Source: Calliopsis andreniformis (lineage: Eukaryota > Arthropoda > Insecta > Hymenoptera > Andrenidae). Taken from it: DNA of 64,000 bases. A program made the translations under genes and the position numbers. Under the pieces are notes generated by a model. It searched no databases. It had not been told where the DNA came from and saw only the letters and a list, made by a program, of their open reading frames with translations. Where the stretch lies: assembly GCF_051401765.1 (NCBI RefSeq), contig NC_135066.1, positions 19,385,001-19,449,000 on the forward strand. The letters run 5' to 3'. This document shows positions 49,576 to 62,744 of this stretch, piece by piece (position 1 is the first letter of the stretch; each line of letters opens with the position of its first letter).

Positions 49576-51390
49576 TATACTTTGAGTATTACAAAATGTC
49601 ATGTTATTTTGACCGTAACAGCATATAAGGGGTGATTGGCAAATAAACAGATATGGAGTTCCTTTTAGAAAAATCAATTTAGTTTTAAAATTCCTTCCAT
49701 TGCTCTATCCACTAAACAATTTTTGTAAGAACATTTATGAATTTATGTCAGTTATTCACGATATATTGCACCGTTTTCATTTAGAAGAAATTGCCTACAT
49801 ACACACTGAATTAAAAATTTAAACTTGCTATGAAAGAATGTTGCAACTAAAAGTATTTCTGTTTAAAAACTAAAGAATATGTGAACCTATACAATCTAAA
49901 ATACTTTTCTTAGTTGTAAATGTGTAATGTAAGTTGTTTCAGATTTAATCCTATCAGCAACATGAGAAAAGAAGAATAGGATAATCCACTTAATAACCAG
50001 AAATTTTCAATATTTCAAGTAGAATCTCGATCAACCGATTTAACACGAAACAAACTTACACTTCTAATGACTAATTGTAGATGACTAATAACTAATTATT
50101 TTCGGTAGACTACTTTTAAATTATAGTTCACGTCCCGGTCTATACATATGTCGGTATCTTACTCTTAAGTAGGTATTTATTGTACTCTTATTCTTGTTGT
50201 CGTTACATCGAATAATCGTGATTTTAAATAAACAAGATTTCACATGATTAAGACTCGAATCACCTTAAAGTGGTGACGCATGTCAAATTGATTCCTAACA
50301 TTAGCAGTGTTGTACATCCGTAACACTACAATAGTGGTGATTTAACGTCAAATTGACTCTGTATCAATAGTGGTGATTTGATATTAAAGTGACTCCGCAT
50401 AAGTACTGTAAATGTTTACGTTTTCGTTATAATTAATTTTTGTTCTGCCAATTATAAATTTCTATTGTTTTCTGACGTACAAAGTATGGATTAATTTCTA
50501 TTCTGCAGTATTTGTAAAAATTTATTGTTGCATTATTGTTAAGTGTATCAAAATAAGTTTCATTATAGTAATTATATTAACAAAGACTATATTTTATTTA
50601 TGAAATGCTACAAATATGATAAAATTATCTAGAGAATAACAAATAATAAATGTTTTAATCTAAATAGAATATACCTTCTTCTAGAGATACGTCAAATTGA
50701 CGCCAAGTCATCACTAGTGATATTAAAATGGTGGTCACCACTTGAAGGTTAATCGAGGTTCTACTGTATTTTAGAACTGTAGGATTTAAAGTAAAATGAC
50801 GAAAGAATTATTTCATTCACTTCATCCAACAACAATGACAACTATTGAGACCAGTACCTATACGTCATCACTCATTTATATCTTGCTAAGTGAACACATG
50901 AAATGCTTGCTGGCAGGCGTCATCAATATTTTAATGCATTTGAATATTACTATACATACTTTGAATAGCTTTCTTATATAGAACATACAAGGTAGGTAAA
51001 AAGTCACTTTCTGTATTCTTCTGATTGTAACTTCTATACAAACAAATAGAAATGCAAACTATACTAAATAAAACTTATAACTCTTCAAAATGAGAAAATA
51101 ACCTTTTACTCATCTGATGTAAAGAATATCGAGTTTCTAAAATAGTTAAATTACAATCTGTCACACAATTGAATCTTGTTAATTGAAAGAACAGATGTCT
51201 TGTTAGAAATACTCTAATCTATTCTAATGGAACTTCGTCTTACACTTACAAAACTTGTTTATTAATGGTTTCCTATCGTTATAGTAGATATCCCGTTATT
51301 TAGCCTCCTTAGAGCAGGTGAGACATACCTGAAGGAGAGGTGTAGTAAAATGATGGAAAAATAATTTTTTAAATATGGTATCTAGAATGG
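49576..51390. other. Gene-free stretch
   Basis: AT-rich. Between 50260 and 50400 and again near 50690-50750 the words GTGGTGATTT/GTCAAATTGAC occur several times, a loose repeat. No gene is supported. Confidence 0.4.
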
Positions 51391-51495
51391 TCAAGTTCTC
51401 GATATACTGGTTTTTTACCGATTTTGATGATTTTCATATATGATATAAACGAGGTGATTTTGAAGAACTTTTTTTGCACATAATAGGTGGTTGGA

Positions 51496-51540
<45 letters not shown>

Positions 51541-52215
51541 CACATTACATACATTATATATACTATACACAGTCGAAGTGTACCCTGTACGTATACGTTA
51601 TCGACAACGTATGCGTGAATCCGATGCCTCCGTTTATTTATTATTTCTATGAACACGTCGCAGCAGCCGGTAGGCAACTTATATAACGAGTAAACTAAAA
51701 GATTAAACTTAGCCAGTTTCAATATTGAATTTCAACGAAATGTTCATTCCATATTTTCCATAATGTTTCCATACATGTCAATATTCTCCTAATTCGAAAA
51801 AAAAGACGGATCAAAATTGGTTTGGGTTAGGCCCCTTTACGCGGGGGGTGGGGGTGGGGGCGCATTTCTAAAATGAACTTTCTCGAAGGTAATGTGTTTG
51901 GCACTGTTTGGTAGAACATGTTAATTAGCAATAGAGTTGAACACCTGTTGCGTACGTTGCCTGCCGACTGCCACGATGTCTTTCTGAAACGATAGATAAA
52001 CGGCTGCGTCTGGCTCACGTATATACTGTCGATAATGTATACATATAAGGTATAATTTAATTCTTTAGTACAAAAAGTTTTTTGCGAATACCTCAGAAAC
52101 TGAGGCCGCCCTCCTATTATGTGCAAACGAAAACGTTGTTCAAAATCGCCTCCTTTATGATATATTCGGAAATCATCAAAATACTTGAGGAACCAGTATA
52201 TCGAGAATTTCATCT
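51391..52215. mobile_element. Inverted repeat of about 825 bp with open reading frames in its arms
   Basis: The left arm (51391-51690) and the inverse of the right arm (52215-51940) share CTCGATATACTGGTT, GGTGATTTTGAA or GGCGATTTTGAA, TTGCACATAATAGG, TATACGTTATCGACA-like and CGTTTATTTAT-like words. Read inwards, the right arm is open for 128 codons on the minus strand; the left arm encodes a related peptide but has a stop and a (TA)n interruption. The middle is about 250 bases. I do not recognise the peptide. Confidence 0.65.
51499..51536. repeat. (TA)n microsatellite
   Basis: About 19 TA units inside the left arm of the inverted repeat; absent from the right arm. Confidence 0.95.
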
Positions 52216-52641
52216 CTAAAATAAATATTTATCAAGGATTAAGACTATTTACGTCCTACCATTATAGTAGGTTGTCAAAATGACCACCATTTTCTTATCA
52301 GCAAATGTTAACTTGTGCAATAATAAGTAATTGTTCTTATTGAAACATATTTGTCAGACTTTAAAGCTAGGTAGTGACTTTCATAACCTTATGAATTCAA
52401 GCTACTTTGATTTTGTGACAAAGTTTATGTTCTCAAATAGTTTTTCTGTTTTGACTCTTCAATTCCTGTCATCAAAGAAATGAGTAAGCTGTGTTTTATG
52501 GTCTGTGTTTTAATACATACCAATTAAAATGATATACGAAATGAATTAATACAACTAACACTAGTATTTCATTGTACGTATGTAAGACAACGTTACCCAA
52601 GCCAGGGCTCACGTAGGGTTCTCACACGCTCCTTCCCATCC
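52216..52641. other. Gene-free stretch
   Basis: AT-rich, nothing supported. Confidence 0.4.
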
Positions 52642-53655
52642 TTATAGTACGACTATATTATTTGTCTGCCCACGAGCAGAGCTGCTCGCAAGCCTGCCTG
52701 GGCCAGCTCTTGAGCACGTATTTTTCTCTCACGCAAAATGGTGAGGAAGAAACGGAAGGAAAACCAATGGCGTGACAAACAGAGGGACAAACTGTCCTAG
52801 CATGGCCTTTCCCCTTTCGTATTTTGGATCTGTTCGTAAGTTTCAGAAGTACTTATTCCTGATTTTAGTTCTGAATTAAAATCACGAACGAGACTTGTGA
52901 GCAAAAGAGTATTGTTTCAACCAGCGGGTGATCTGGATCACTGAAAGTTAGCTTTTTAAACATAAACATACTTTTTGTACTTCTCTTATCCTTCTATTGT
53001 TCCGCCAAAATTTTCTGAGCTTTCAATGCGAAGAGTATGACCCACCTTCTAAGGCCGTGACAATCTTCAATTAATTATAGGATGCAAATCAATTATACCA
53101 AGTGTAAAAGATTTGCATCTAAGAAAAGTTTAACTGCTTAATGTGAAGACATATGGTTTTACAGCCATACCTAACTCTGGAAAGAATTTAATTGGTTGAA
53201 ACTGGATTTCTGTGTCGCCTACTAAAAGTAATAGGTACTGCAGGATAAGTCGCAACAAAATCCTCGAAACATAGTATCGTTTGTCGTATTGCCAAATAAA
53301 TAAACATAATCTTCTCGAACTACCAATCCATGAAAGTACAGAAAATATCTGTGAAAGACCCGCTAAGTACCGAGTGACAAAGACGGGGCCTCCTGAAACT
53401 AGGGGATTTCCAGAGGACCTTCATAGTTGCAAGTAATCATGAACAGCACGAATGGGAATTTGTAGCCCAGTCATGGTGTTCGTGGTCTTGGAACCTATAC
53501 GAATGGGCATTCGTAGCTCATTCGTGGTGCTCGTCGATTCGAGCCTATATGTATGTACTTGCTTATGGGAAGACAAGTGCACAAGAGTAGGCTCAGGCAG
53601 GCGTGCAAGCGGCACTGTTCGTGAGCAGACGTAAAATGTGGACGCACCATTAGAA
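52642..53655 (-). mobile_element. DNA element of about 1.0 kb with GC-rich terminal repeats
   Basis: The left end (TATTTGTCTGCCCACGAGCA, then GCAAGCCTGCC) is matched in inverse by the right end (CTGTTCGTGAGCAGACGTAA, preceded by CAGGCAGGCGTGCAAGC). The ends are imperfect over about 70 bases. The interior has no transposase. The part from 52840 to the right end has a second, inverted copy at 46828-47490. Also inside, near 53430-53560, the words CGAATGGGAATTTGTAGC and CGAATGGGCATTCGTAGC form a local tandem. Confidence 0.65.
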
Positions 53656-54103
53656 TGGTATACATATACCGCCGAACAGCGCTACTCAGCTCATTTACAA
53701 ATGGAGACTCTAATCCAGACTCTAAAGAGTCAGAGTGTATTATGTAACTATTTGCAGACTTCAGAGTAGAATAAATCTAAGATATAAAAACTGTATAACT
53801 TTTAAATTACTAGATATATAAATATGTATACTGTTTATAGCCAATAATAAGTAGTAAGTTGAAGGAATGGAAATCTTGTTGGTTGTACTAGAATCTTTTC
53901 TCTATCAGTCACATTTTTTGACATCAGACACGACAGCCGGTGCGTTTGTTTTGCTAATCGAATACATATGAGTACATATGAGATTAAAAATTCGGTATTA
54001 CATAATTCTGAAGCCGAATGACAGACATGGTCATGGTGATTCTGTAATGTACACTTCTTACTCTTGTGGTGTCCTGCTTGTCGATATATCACTCCCAATA
54101 GTA
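53656..54103. other. Gene-free stretch
   Basis: AT-rich; an 87-codon minus-strand ORF has no recognisable content. Confidence 0.4.
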
Positions 54104-55043
54104 CAGGGTGTATAAAAATGTTGTATCTTGACTAACATGGGAGAATTCTACACTTTTGGATTGGTGAAGATTTGTCAAAAAACCTTGCCGCAAAATTGTC
54201 CTTCATCAACTTTTGGAAGGTCAAATTTTTTTATGATCGCATCGTATTCTACTCATCGAGAGGAACAAACTTGCAAAAGGGACCATGGCTCTCAAATTGA
54301 TCGTTCCCATGGAAAATGATTAAAAGGTTTTATCATCATCTAGGTCATTCGCGTAATATTTGCATTTGAAGTGAAACACGTGATCCATGTTATCGTTTCG
54401 TGAAATTCGATATGGTCTGCGACTCATAGCGAGCATGTAAAAAACTTTGCTACAGTAAAGAAAACGTAAACATTAGTTGAGCAGTCTCCACAATGGAAAA
54501 AAATTTATATGTTAGGGATAGAGGAGTAGAATATGAATATTTTTTTGCATAAAAAGGTAATATTGACCATGGGGTTACTGTTCTATTGACTATGATTGAC
54601 TACGATCTTATTTTCACATTATATTTCACTTATTAAGCGGTGTGTATACAAGAAAATTGTCGAATATTTTACTCCTTAAGCATATGAAAGGTGTTAAAGC
54701 ATTGCATTCTGTCATAATTGCAGCATTGATCTATGTTAATAAACTGTCAAATGATAACATAAATCACGTGTGTCACTTGAAATGCAAATACTACGTGATT
54801 GAGAACGGCCTAGATAATAATAAAACTTTTTAACCATTTTTCATGGGAACGATCAGATTGTGACCCATGATTCCTTTTGCAAATTTGTTCTTCTCGAAGA
54901 GCAGGATACGATGCGATCATAAAAAAGTTTCAAGAAGTCTATGAAGGACAATTTTGCGGCAAGGTTTTTTGATAGATCTTCACCGATCTAAAGGTGTAGA
55001 ATTCTCCCATGACAGTTAAGACATAACATTTTTATACACCCTG
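54104..55043. mobile_element. TA-flanked element of 940 bp with long terminal inverted repeats
   Basis: CAGGGTGTATAAAAATGTTG at the left and the inverse of AACATTTTTATACACCCTG at the right begin arms of about 220 bases that share GGGAGAATTCTACAC, AAAACCTTGCCGCAAAATTG, TTATGATCGCATCGTAT-like and TTTTGCAAATTTGTTC-like words. TA lies at both edges. The interior has a 63-codon ORF without known motifs. Mariner-like, non-autonomous. Confidence 0.8.
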
Positions 55044-56709
55044 TACATAGTGCATAGGCGCAAACGCTTAAAAGGAAATCGTTCGACGAGTTGAAAAGGT
55101 GAGGTAAAACAACGTTACTATACATACATATCTGCAGTAGTACGGAATCGAATTCTGCTGCATGAACACCGAAATTTTGCCATGACACTGACGTGTGGAA
55201 TTTGATATATTATACCACGATTATGATCAAGATTAAGACCGTTATTTCTGTGTTGTTAAAGAATTGAAATAGTAGTTGTTATGTGACATTACTAAAGATT
55301 TTAAAGAACAATCAAGCAGTACAAAAAACCAGTGACAGTAGCAACGATGTAGTATCTTATTTCGAGACATTTCCAGTCTTCGTAAAAGTGTTTAAGTAAG
55401 TTACGGCTCAGAGAAAATGTAAAATCACTGAATGAAACACAGAATGAATAACTGACAAAATTATGTGATTTATGACACTTTATTTTAAATATTGCATAGA
55501 AAACTGTTTATCAAATACTTATTACTCTATTACATGAAAATTTGATTATTTGAATGCTCCTGTCTTCGTATTAGTCTGGATTAATAGAGATTCTGCTGTA
55601 CAGTATTTTGGGGTCGATTACAACAGAAATTCTCTTGATTAAATTCCATTAGTTAAATACTACTCAATAATCTACTATTTATGACCGCAGTAGATTATTT
55701 AGTAATAATCTTCTATTCTGATCATTTAAACATTCTATCAGGTTATTCGAAAACTAAACATCATTTCACAATTTTTCAAACCTAATAATAAAGCCTTTTA
55801 TGTAATTGAGATCCTCCGTACAAAAATATAAATTAAGAGTGATATCATCTACTTATCAATATTGGTATTATGCATATAGGTGCGCTTTGTTTAAAACTTG
55901 TGTAATTGAAAGTGAAGTTGCATATCATATAGTGTGTTATTCCCGAATAATAAAACATAATTAGCAAAAATGATAGTCATGTTAACATACTTCGAGATTC
56001 TTTAAGCATTTATAAAAATTCTGAACATAGCTAATGTAGTGAAAATTGAAAAAAATATACTTTTTAACTTGTATTTTTCAAATCACATATGCCAAACCCG
56101 ATAAAATACATACATTTTTAAATACATCATATTAAATTGTCTTATCTCTTATTTTTAATTGCTCATATTTATAATATTCTTTCTCAAATAAATGAGTAAT
56201 ATTTAACGAGTAATAAAATAAATGATAAATAAGTAATAGCTTTTCTAGTGTATGGAAATTCACTTATCCACGCATTCATGTTTCCCTAGAATCTTTAGTA
56301 CCTTATCTTACATTTTTGATTACTGCAATATTTGTCTTTTAAGAAGCTCTCTAAATTATTAGCAAACTACTTTAAATTGTTCTTCCAAAGACATTAACGA
56401 AGTCCACAGGAGCGTACCGAGTTCCTATTTGGAATTATGGAATAGATGTACCACTGTGTTTTATAAAACACTTTATATTTACGTTATGTGCTGTTAATTA
56501 TTACCATTCGGTAGTTTTGTGTTTTTATGTGATCACTGGTACAGAATTGTCTATTTGAAATTCGGTTTTATGTGTAATTAATATTAGGTATTTCAATAAT
56601 TATATATAATCAGAAGAGAAAAGCTACGTCTAGTGAGATCTTATCTTCAAGTCGAGAAATGGTTCTGAATGACAGTGTACCTCTGCCATTATGACAGTGT
56701 GAGAATATA
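55044..56709. other. Gene-free stretch
   Basis: AT-rich with no supported gene, repeat or RNA. Confidence 0.4.
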
Positions 56710-57142
56710 GGGTCATTCCACACAAAATCGGGCACGTTTCGGAGCAAGTTTTTGTAATTTGCTCAAATTTGAACATGTTGTAGCCTTTAACTATATTTAA
56801 ACGTACCCCAAAGGATTTTTCAAAATTTTGAAAATTGTCGATTTTACAGCTGTTTGAAGCTAAGTTTGAAGTGCTACCTTTTCTTTAAAAAATTATAGCT
56901 ATTGAACTAGTAAGCGGATTTGTGGCAAAGGAACTAAACATTTCTTCAATAATTATGAGTAATTGTAACAAACAATTTTTTAGATTAGCAATAGTCTACA
57001 AGATGCTTCTAATCACTTCTAATATGATAATTCCAGTTATAATCAGTTGTTACTTAAATCTATTGGGAATTTTAATAGACCTCTATGATGGAGTACGACT
57101 TACATAGTGTACTTACATGTACAAATAAATACAGAATGACCC
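56710..57142. mobile_element. 433-bp element with GGGTCATTC ends
   Basis: GGGTCATTC at the left edge and GAATGACCC at the right edge are exact inverses. The left half is related to 22690-22999 in opposite orientation. The 61-codon ORF inside has random composition. Type unknown. Confidence 0.6.
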
Positions 57143-60100
57143 AGGTGACTTGAGTAACTTAAATATCTGACTTGTTCTTGATGATAAAGAAAAAATATTT
57201 TAGACAAAAGTTGAGTTGTTTCTAAGCAAGCTTAATTTGATATTAAATGATTTTGAAGATGGACGCGCAGAAAACATATGAAAGTCAATTTCATTTTTTT
57301 TAAATGAAATTCTATGCGTATTATTAATGCATGAGCTATGGAGTTCATCATTCCTTACAAAAATGTATTAAACCACTTATGGCAAAATAGCATTGGTTTG
57401 AAAACTATTTTAGCTTCAATATTGAACACTTACATACATCTGCGTTTTCAGAAATGACAAATGACATTTCATATATTACATTGACTTTCACATGTCCTAT
57501 ATACGTCTATGTACAGAGAAACTAGTCATTAAATTATGCCCCCCCCCCCCCCCCCCCCCCCCACTTTTCTATAAAACATTTTTTTCTGTCATCAAATACA
57601 AACAAAGTATTTAAGACACTCAAGTTAGATGAAATACTTTGTACAGTGTTAGACTTATAATGAATAAGTACACACACAAAGAATGGTTTTCACTGAGAAC
57701 TTGACATGTAGCGAGTAAAAGAAAACCACTCATTGAGGTCTTTCAAGGCTACCGAGATATGTCAATCTTCAAGATTTATTAAGCTTCTTGATTAATAGCT
57801 TATGCATCGAGAACATAAGTAGATATATTAATTCTTCTTATACAATTCTTATACAACTATTTTATTATTTAACAAGTTGAATACGCGCAATTTTTCAACG
57901 TTTTAAAAGGCTCTATTATTTCTGTACCTAAGAACTAAACTAATCCAAGTCCACTTTTTTCAAAATTAAGTTTTTCATGACATCTTTTTGTTTGATTAGA
58001 ATAATAGGATTTTAGCCAAGTTTTATTGTAAATGAAGAAAATTTAGTAGTATAAACTGTTTTTCGATTCGAGTGTATTTGCATGTATAGTGTATACAGTG
58101 TAAGAATCTAAAATTCGTAAAAATATTTTCGAAAATATGTAATGTATTAAACGTTATTTAGTAGCGATATTATAACTTTATTATTTCCTGTCACTAGTTA
58201 GAGCTGTGTATATAAATTTTTGGATTATTTAGGAAATAATCTATTTATCACGTGCTTGAGTAATAGAATAACAACTCTATAAATAATGGAATTAACCAAT
58301 TTTACTTCTGAAAGGCTCGTATATCTTTCTTTAAAAAAGTAATAAAATTTTATAGCTCAATTATAGATTCATGATCAATCAGTAATGAAAATTTATGAAT
58401 GTTAGAATTTATTTGTCATAAAGCATCTAAAACGGCATTCAACGTGTTGAATTTCGACCACATCTTGCAAAAGCGATGCTAATTACGCAAAATAGCATCG
58501 ATGCAATGCAAATATCAATGCAAATGCAACATAAGGTGAGAAAAAGCAATGACGCAGATTCAAGAAGACTTCGCTACAAAAAAGAGCACCAAACTATCAA
58601 AGAAGCAGTTCTAGTATTTCCTTTCGTTATTTTTATCGTACTATACAGAGGAACACATTCACAAAGCTCCCTTGTTAGGCAATTACGCAACGTACTTCTT
58701 CATTACTCTTTTCGCTTCGTATTCTGTCGAACAGGTAAAATCAGAATCCCAGATGAAACGATCTAGCCAGCAGTAAACAATTTCAATCCTGTTGATAAGC
58801 ATTTTGCAGTACTATGCAATATGTTTGAGAAAAATCTTTCTTACACCGACAACTGGAATGAATATCAACTTACAACCACCACTGTTGTGATTAAGATTAA
58901 AATCAGGGACACGGGTAATCATACCTTTTCTCGTTAGAACTGTTGGATAAACGTATTATTTTCTCAACAGAGGGAAACTTAATACATGCTTAAAAGAACC
59001 AAGTTACACATTCTCTAATTGCTTCTATATTAGGTTAAGATTAAATTCGGGAACAGACCTACTCTTTCACTAAGAACATTATTCAATTGCTGGTGGAATC
59101 CTATAGATTCTTTTTATACAAAGCAAAAAAGCCTGTTACCACTCTTATTAAAATATAATTTAAAACCGCTATCAATAGCTAGTTTTGAAGCTAGTTCTAG
59201 CTTTACGAGAAGCAATCAGTGACTCCGAGATGAAAATGTTCACAACTGTAATTGTTAAAACGTTTTCGAGTGAATACAGAAATTCTATTTATTAAAAAAT
59301 ATGTCAACATGTAGTCACCATTATATTTTTTTTCCAAGAAGATAAGCTCTAGTCTACATAATATTGTGTTCGCTACGAAGAAAGATATAGTAAGCTCTCG
59401 ATATGTGATTATTGTTGGAGACGTAACAAAGACAGGCATCGAATATAGCAAATTACAGTAAACAAGCAATTGACGTTTCATTTTAGTTGAAGCTGATATT
59501 TGTTTGAACTCTAGACTGTATGAACCTATGTGTCTATGTGAATGGTTGAGTGTAAAAAAACTACTTTGTCAGCTGTCAATTGTCTGTTACCTTTCAACTT
59601 TATTTAATACGAAATTTTATAAGATATTTGCCAGTAAAGAGAAGCTTTTTATATTTACTTGAAATTACTTTGATAGTTGACGTCAATGAAATTTCCATCT
59701 GGAGGTCGCTCACTAATTTTCGTAAACATAAATCTAGCTTTTAAATCAATTGTCAACAGCTTTTTTAAAGTATATTTTCGCAGGTCTTGAACTATGCCTT
59801 CTCGCTCAGCACAAAAAAATCTGTATAATTCCATCATTAACTGACTAGAGTTTTTTGTCAGAACAATCTAATCAACACGTTAGTTTTTCAACTAAACCGC
59901 GTCACACGTCGTGTAACAACTTCAACACCTTGATTATCCTAATTCTTCCAAATCCTTACTATTTTCTCAAGGTACTTCTATATAGTAGTTAAAATTTTTT
60001 ACTTATTTCATGCTTGACGTTGCGGATACGCAGCATTGTGTTTTAGCTAAAAGAAAAAACTGAGCAATAAATGCATTTGTTTTCAGCGGAATTGCACATA

Positions 60101-60655
60101 TGCAGCACTGATCATCGACGGAGTAAACCAAAAACTTAGAGTTACCAAATTTTATATGAAGCTCATAAATATAGGCTTTTATTATTGATATATAGTAAGC
60201 AGAAATGTCTTTCACAGCCAAAAAAGATTCGGTTCAGCAGGATTGAAAGAATTTGTTTATAATTTTGTAAAACACACGGTATATTCAAGATGAATACAGT
60301 AGACTATGTATACATATGTATACGTAATATAGGAGAGGAACATGTCTGTAATCCCCTCAAGACTAAATTAAAATTAAAATCAGGTACATAGATGAGCATA
60401 CTCCCTCAGAGCTGTCCAATGAACTCATTATTTTCTTAAAAGAAGGAAACTTGATAAAAACCTGAAGGAACCGAGACACACAGCATGTAATCGTTGCACC
60501 ACACAGCAGTCTCAAAACAATAGTCAAATATCGGAGCTTCTGGAAAATCAACGCTGGAACCTCGATTGCTTCAAATCCTCATTGCTCTCACACTTTAATC
60601 TTAAATTTTAGTTTAAATGTATTCCTACCTAAAATTTAAAATTTGTTAAAAAACC
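57143..60655. other. Gene-free stretch with a poly-C run and diverged repeats
   Basis: AT-rich. It contains the C-run at 57539 and a block at about 58890-59020 (ATTAAAATCAGGGACAC onward) that is related to 60368-60490, with a third weak copy at about 59037-59090. No gene is supported. Confidence 0.4.
57539..57562 (+). repeat. Run of 24 C residues
   Basis: Uninterrupted homopolymer in strongly AT-rich surroundings. Length is likely unstable or partly a sequencing artefact. Confidence 0.95.
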
Positions 60656-60659
60656 CTAT

Positions 60660-61195
60660 TGCTAATATTGCCGAGTGCATAGTATGTTCAACACAAGAGG
60701 CCTCACATGTCACTTGGCCAGTTGGCCAATACGAGCCACTGACACTCACTCAGCACCATATGAGCACGATAAGAAGACGATCGCGAAATTCCGCAATTCG
60801 GGAGCGTGCAGTAGTGTACCCAGGCGTGATACACAAAACGAGAACTACGAATCAAGGTGCAGTGTTGCACGTTGGTGCACCGCACGACAACAGCCGATGA
60901 ACTGAGGAGCTTCGCGGCTTCCGACAGACAGCGCTGTTCCCCGCTTGTTGCGCTCTACCAGCCGGTACCTTCCAGACACCGATATCTGGGTCGAACCTTT
61001 CCACCGGCGTGTGCCTGCGTACATTCCGTGCAACGATGGGCGCAAGACAGATATGGTATGTTTGTCTTTCCAACTGAATCGGTCAGAAAAAGCTGGATAA
61101 GTGGTCCAACTTACATGATACCTGTCGGCTCTACAAAAAGCTGCGACACTGACGGGCAAAGGGGACTAGATTTCTTCTTAAAAAAGAAGAAATAG
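60660..61195. promoter_or_regulatory. CpG-rich islet, candidate promoter/first exon
   Basis: About 530 bases with frequent CG dinucleotides and GC well above the flanks. Long ORFs occur on both strands (112 codons at 60857 plus, 104 codons at 61159 minus), as expected by chance in GC-rich DNA. A donor-like ATG then GTATGT lies near 61056. No protein family is recognised. It could be a first exon and promoter, or a fragment of GC-rich foreign or mobile DNA. Confidence 0.35.
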
Positions 61196-62744
61196 AGAAA
61201 ACTATTTTAAAGGGAATTTTGAATTGGCGTATTCAACGATCACATCTCTATTGAAGTTTCGCTGAACACTGCTTTTATTAGGAAAGGACTTTACGTCAAC
61301 TCTATCTAAAACATATACTGCGGATGTTTATGCAGCTAAAAAATATCCAAATACACATGCACACAACATGCAAGAAATATGCAATGTTTTTAGTGATATA
61401 AGGCATAAGACGTATTTATAAATTGAAGGACTCATAACAAAAACGACCGTTGTTAATGTTTCTTTTTTTTCTAAAGACAGCAGAAAGGTATCACTTTGCA
61501 TTACTGTTCAGTAGATTTCAATATTTTCTACAAAGCATGTATTATATTATATATTTTCTGAAAGTGTTATGCGGAGTTACATACTTATATAACTGTATAA
61601 ATTAAAATTAGGTGGTGAAGGTGAGCTGTGTACTTTATTACTAATTGAAAGGTTGTTATTAGGATAAAACATTTTCAAACTATAAGCGCCATGGGATGGC
61701 GTGTAAGTTATTTTTTCTTAACTTTGAACTAGATGGGAAGGCTCATAGTGTTAAAGGTTTAATTCAGTTTTTAATGTTCATGGGTACCGGCTACAAATTC
61801 TCAAAATATAATACGTAATATTGAAAATTTTTTTGCGCCAAATGGCAGTAATAGTTATCATATCTGTGACTTTTAAAACCATTATTATTTTTTTTGACCT
61901 TCTGGATTTAAATCTTATCCAAATCCATGAATCTTAACACAAAATAAGAACAACCATACCGGTCATGTTCCCTGTTCTGATAGTTATGTTAAATAAAAAT
62001 AGAAGCTTTGTCAATTGTGAGACTTTCTTCGCAACAATACAAACCGTGGGCTATACATAATTTAAAATTCCGAATCAACACCGAATTGAATAGAAGTTCT
62101 ACAAAAGACGCATGATTCACGCGTGAATGCGTATAACTGTAAGCGCACCTGTCGTTAATGGAAACGAACGATTACACTTACGTCCCTTTTCAGGGTCCTA
62201 CATAATACGAATACTGAAGACTGGGAAAGCATCTTCCTGTTCACACTAAGTACGTATTATACATTCTCACTCTTCTTTCCCAAAAGTCATGACATCCTTT
62301 TGAAGGTCCCATTTTTCAACCATAATACATAGACACATATAACAAAGATTACCATATTTTCTAAATAGTACAAACATTGTTTGAAAAAGAATGCTTTCAT
62401 TATAGTAATTAAAAAATCACATAAAATGAAGAAAAGTAGCAATTAAAAGTAAACCAATAATCTATTTAGAAGCCAAGTACCTCCTTCCCTAGATAAAACA
62501 TGCTTAAGAAATATTTTATTTTTCTCAATTTATTTATAGAATTCAATACACTTTTCCTTCACATTTATTTTATAGAAAAATATGGTATGAACATTGTTTT
62601 CTAGTGTACGATTGCGCTCTGTCGACCATATGTTGTTCGTTATTTAAATAGTTTGTTACAAGACACGACGCGAGCAGCGCGAGATGCCAGCGAGGATAAA
62701 TATATTTCCAAAGAACATAATAATTGAAGTGTTAGTTCATACAA
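61196..62744. other. Gene-free stretch before the hairpin array
   Basis: AT-rich. Near 62663-62695 a short GC-rich patch (CACGACGCGAGCAGCGCGAG) lies directly upstream of the array and might belong to its promoter. Confidence 0.35.
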
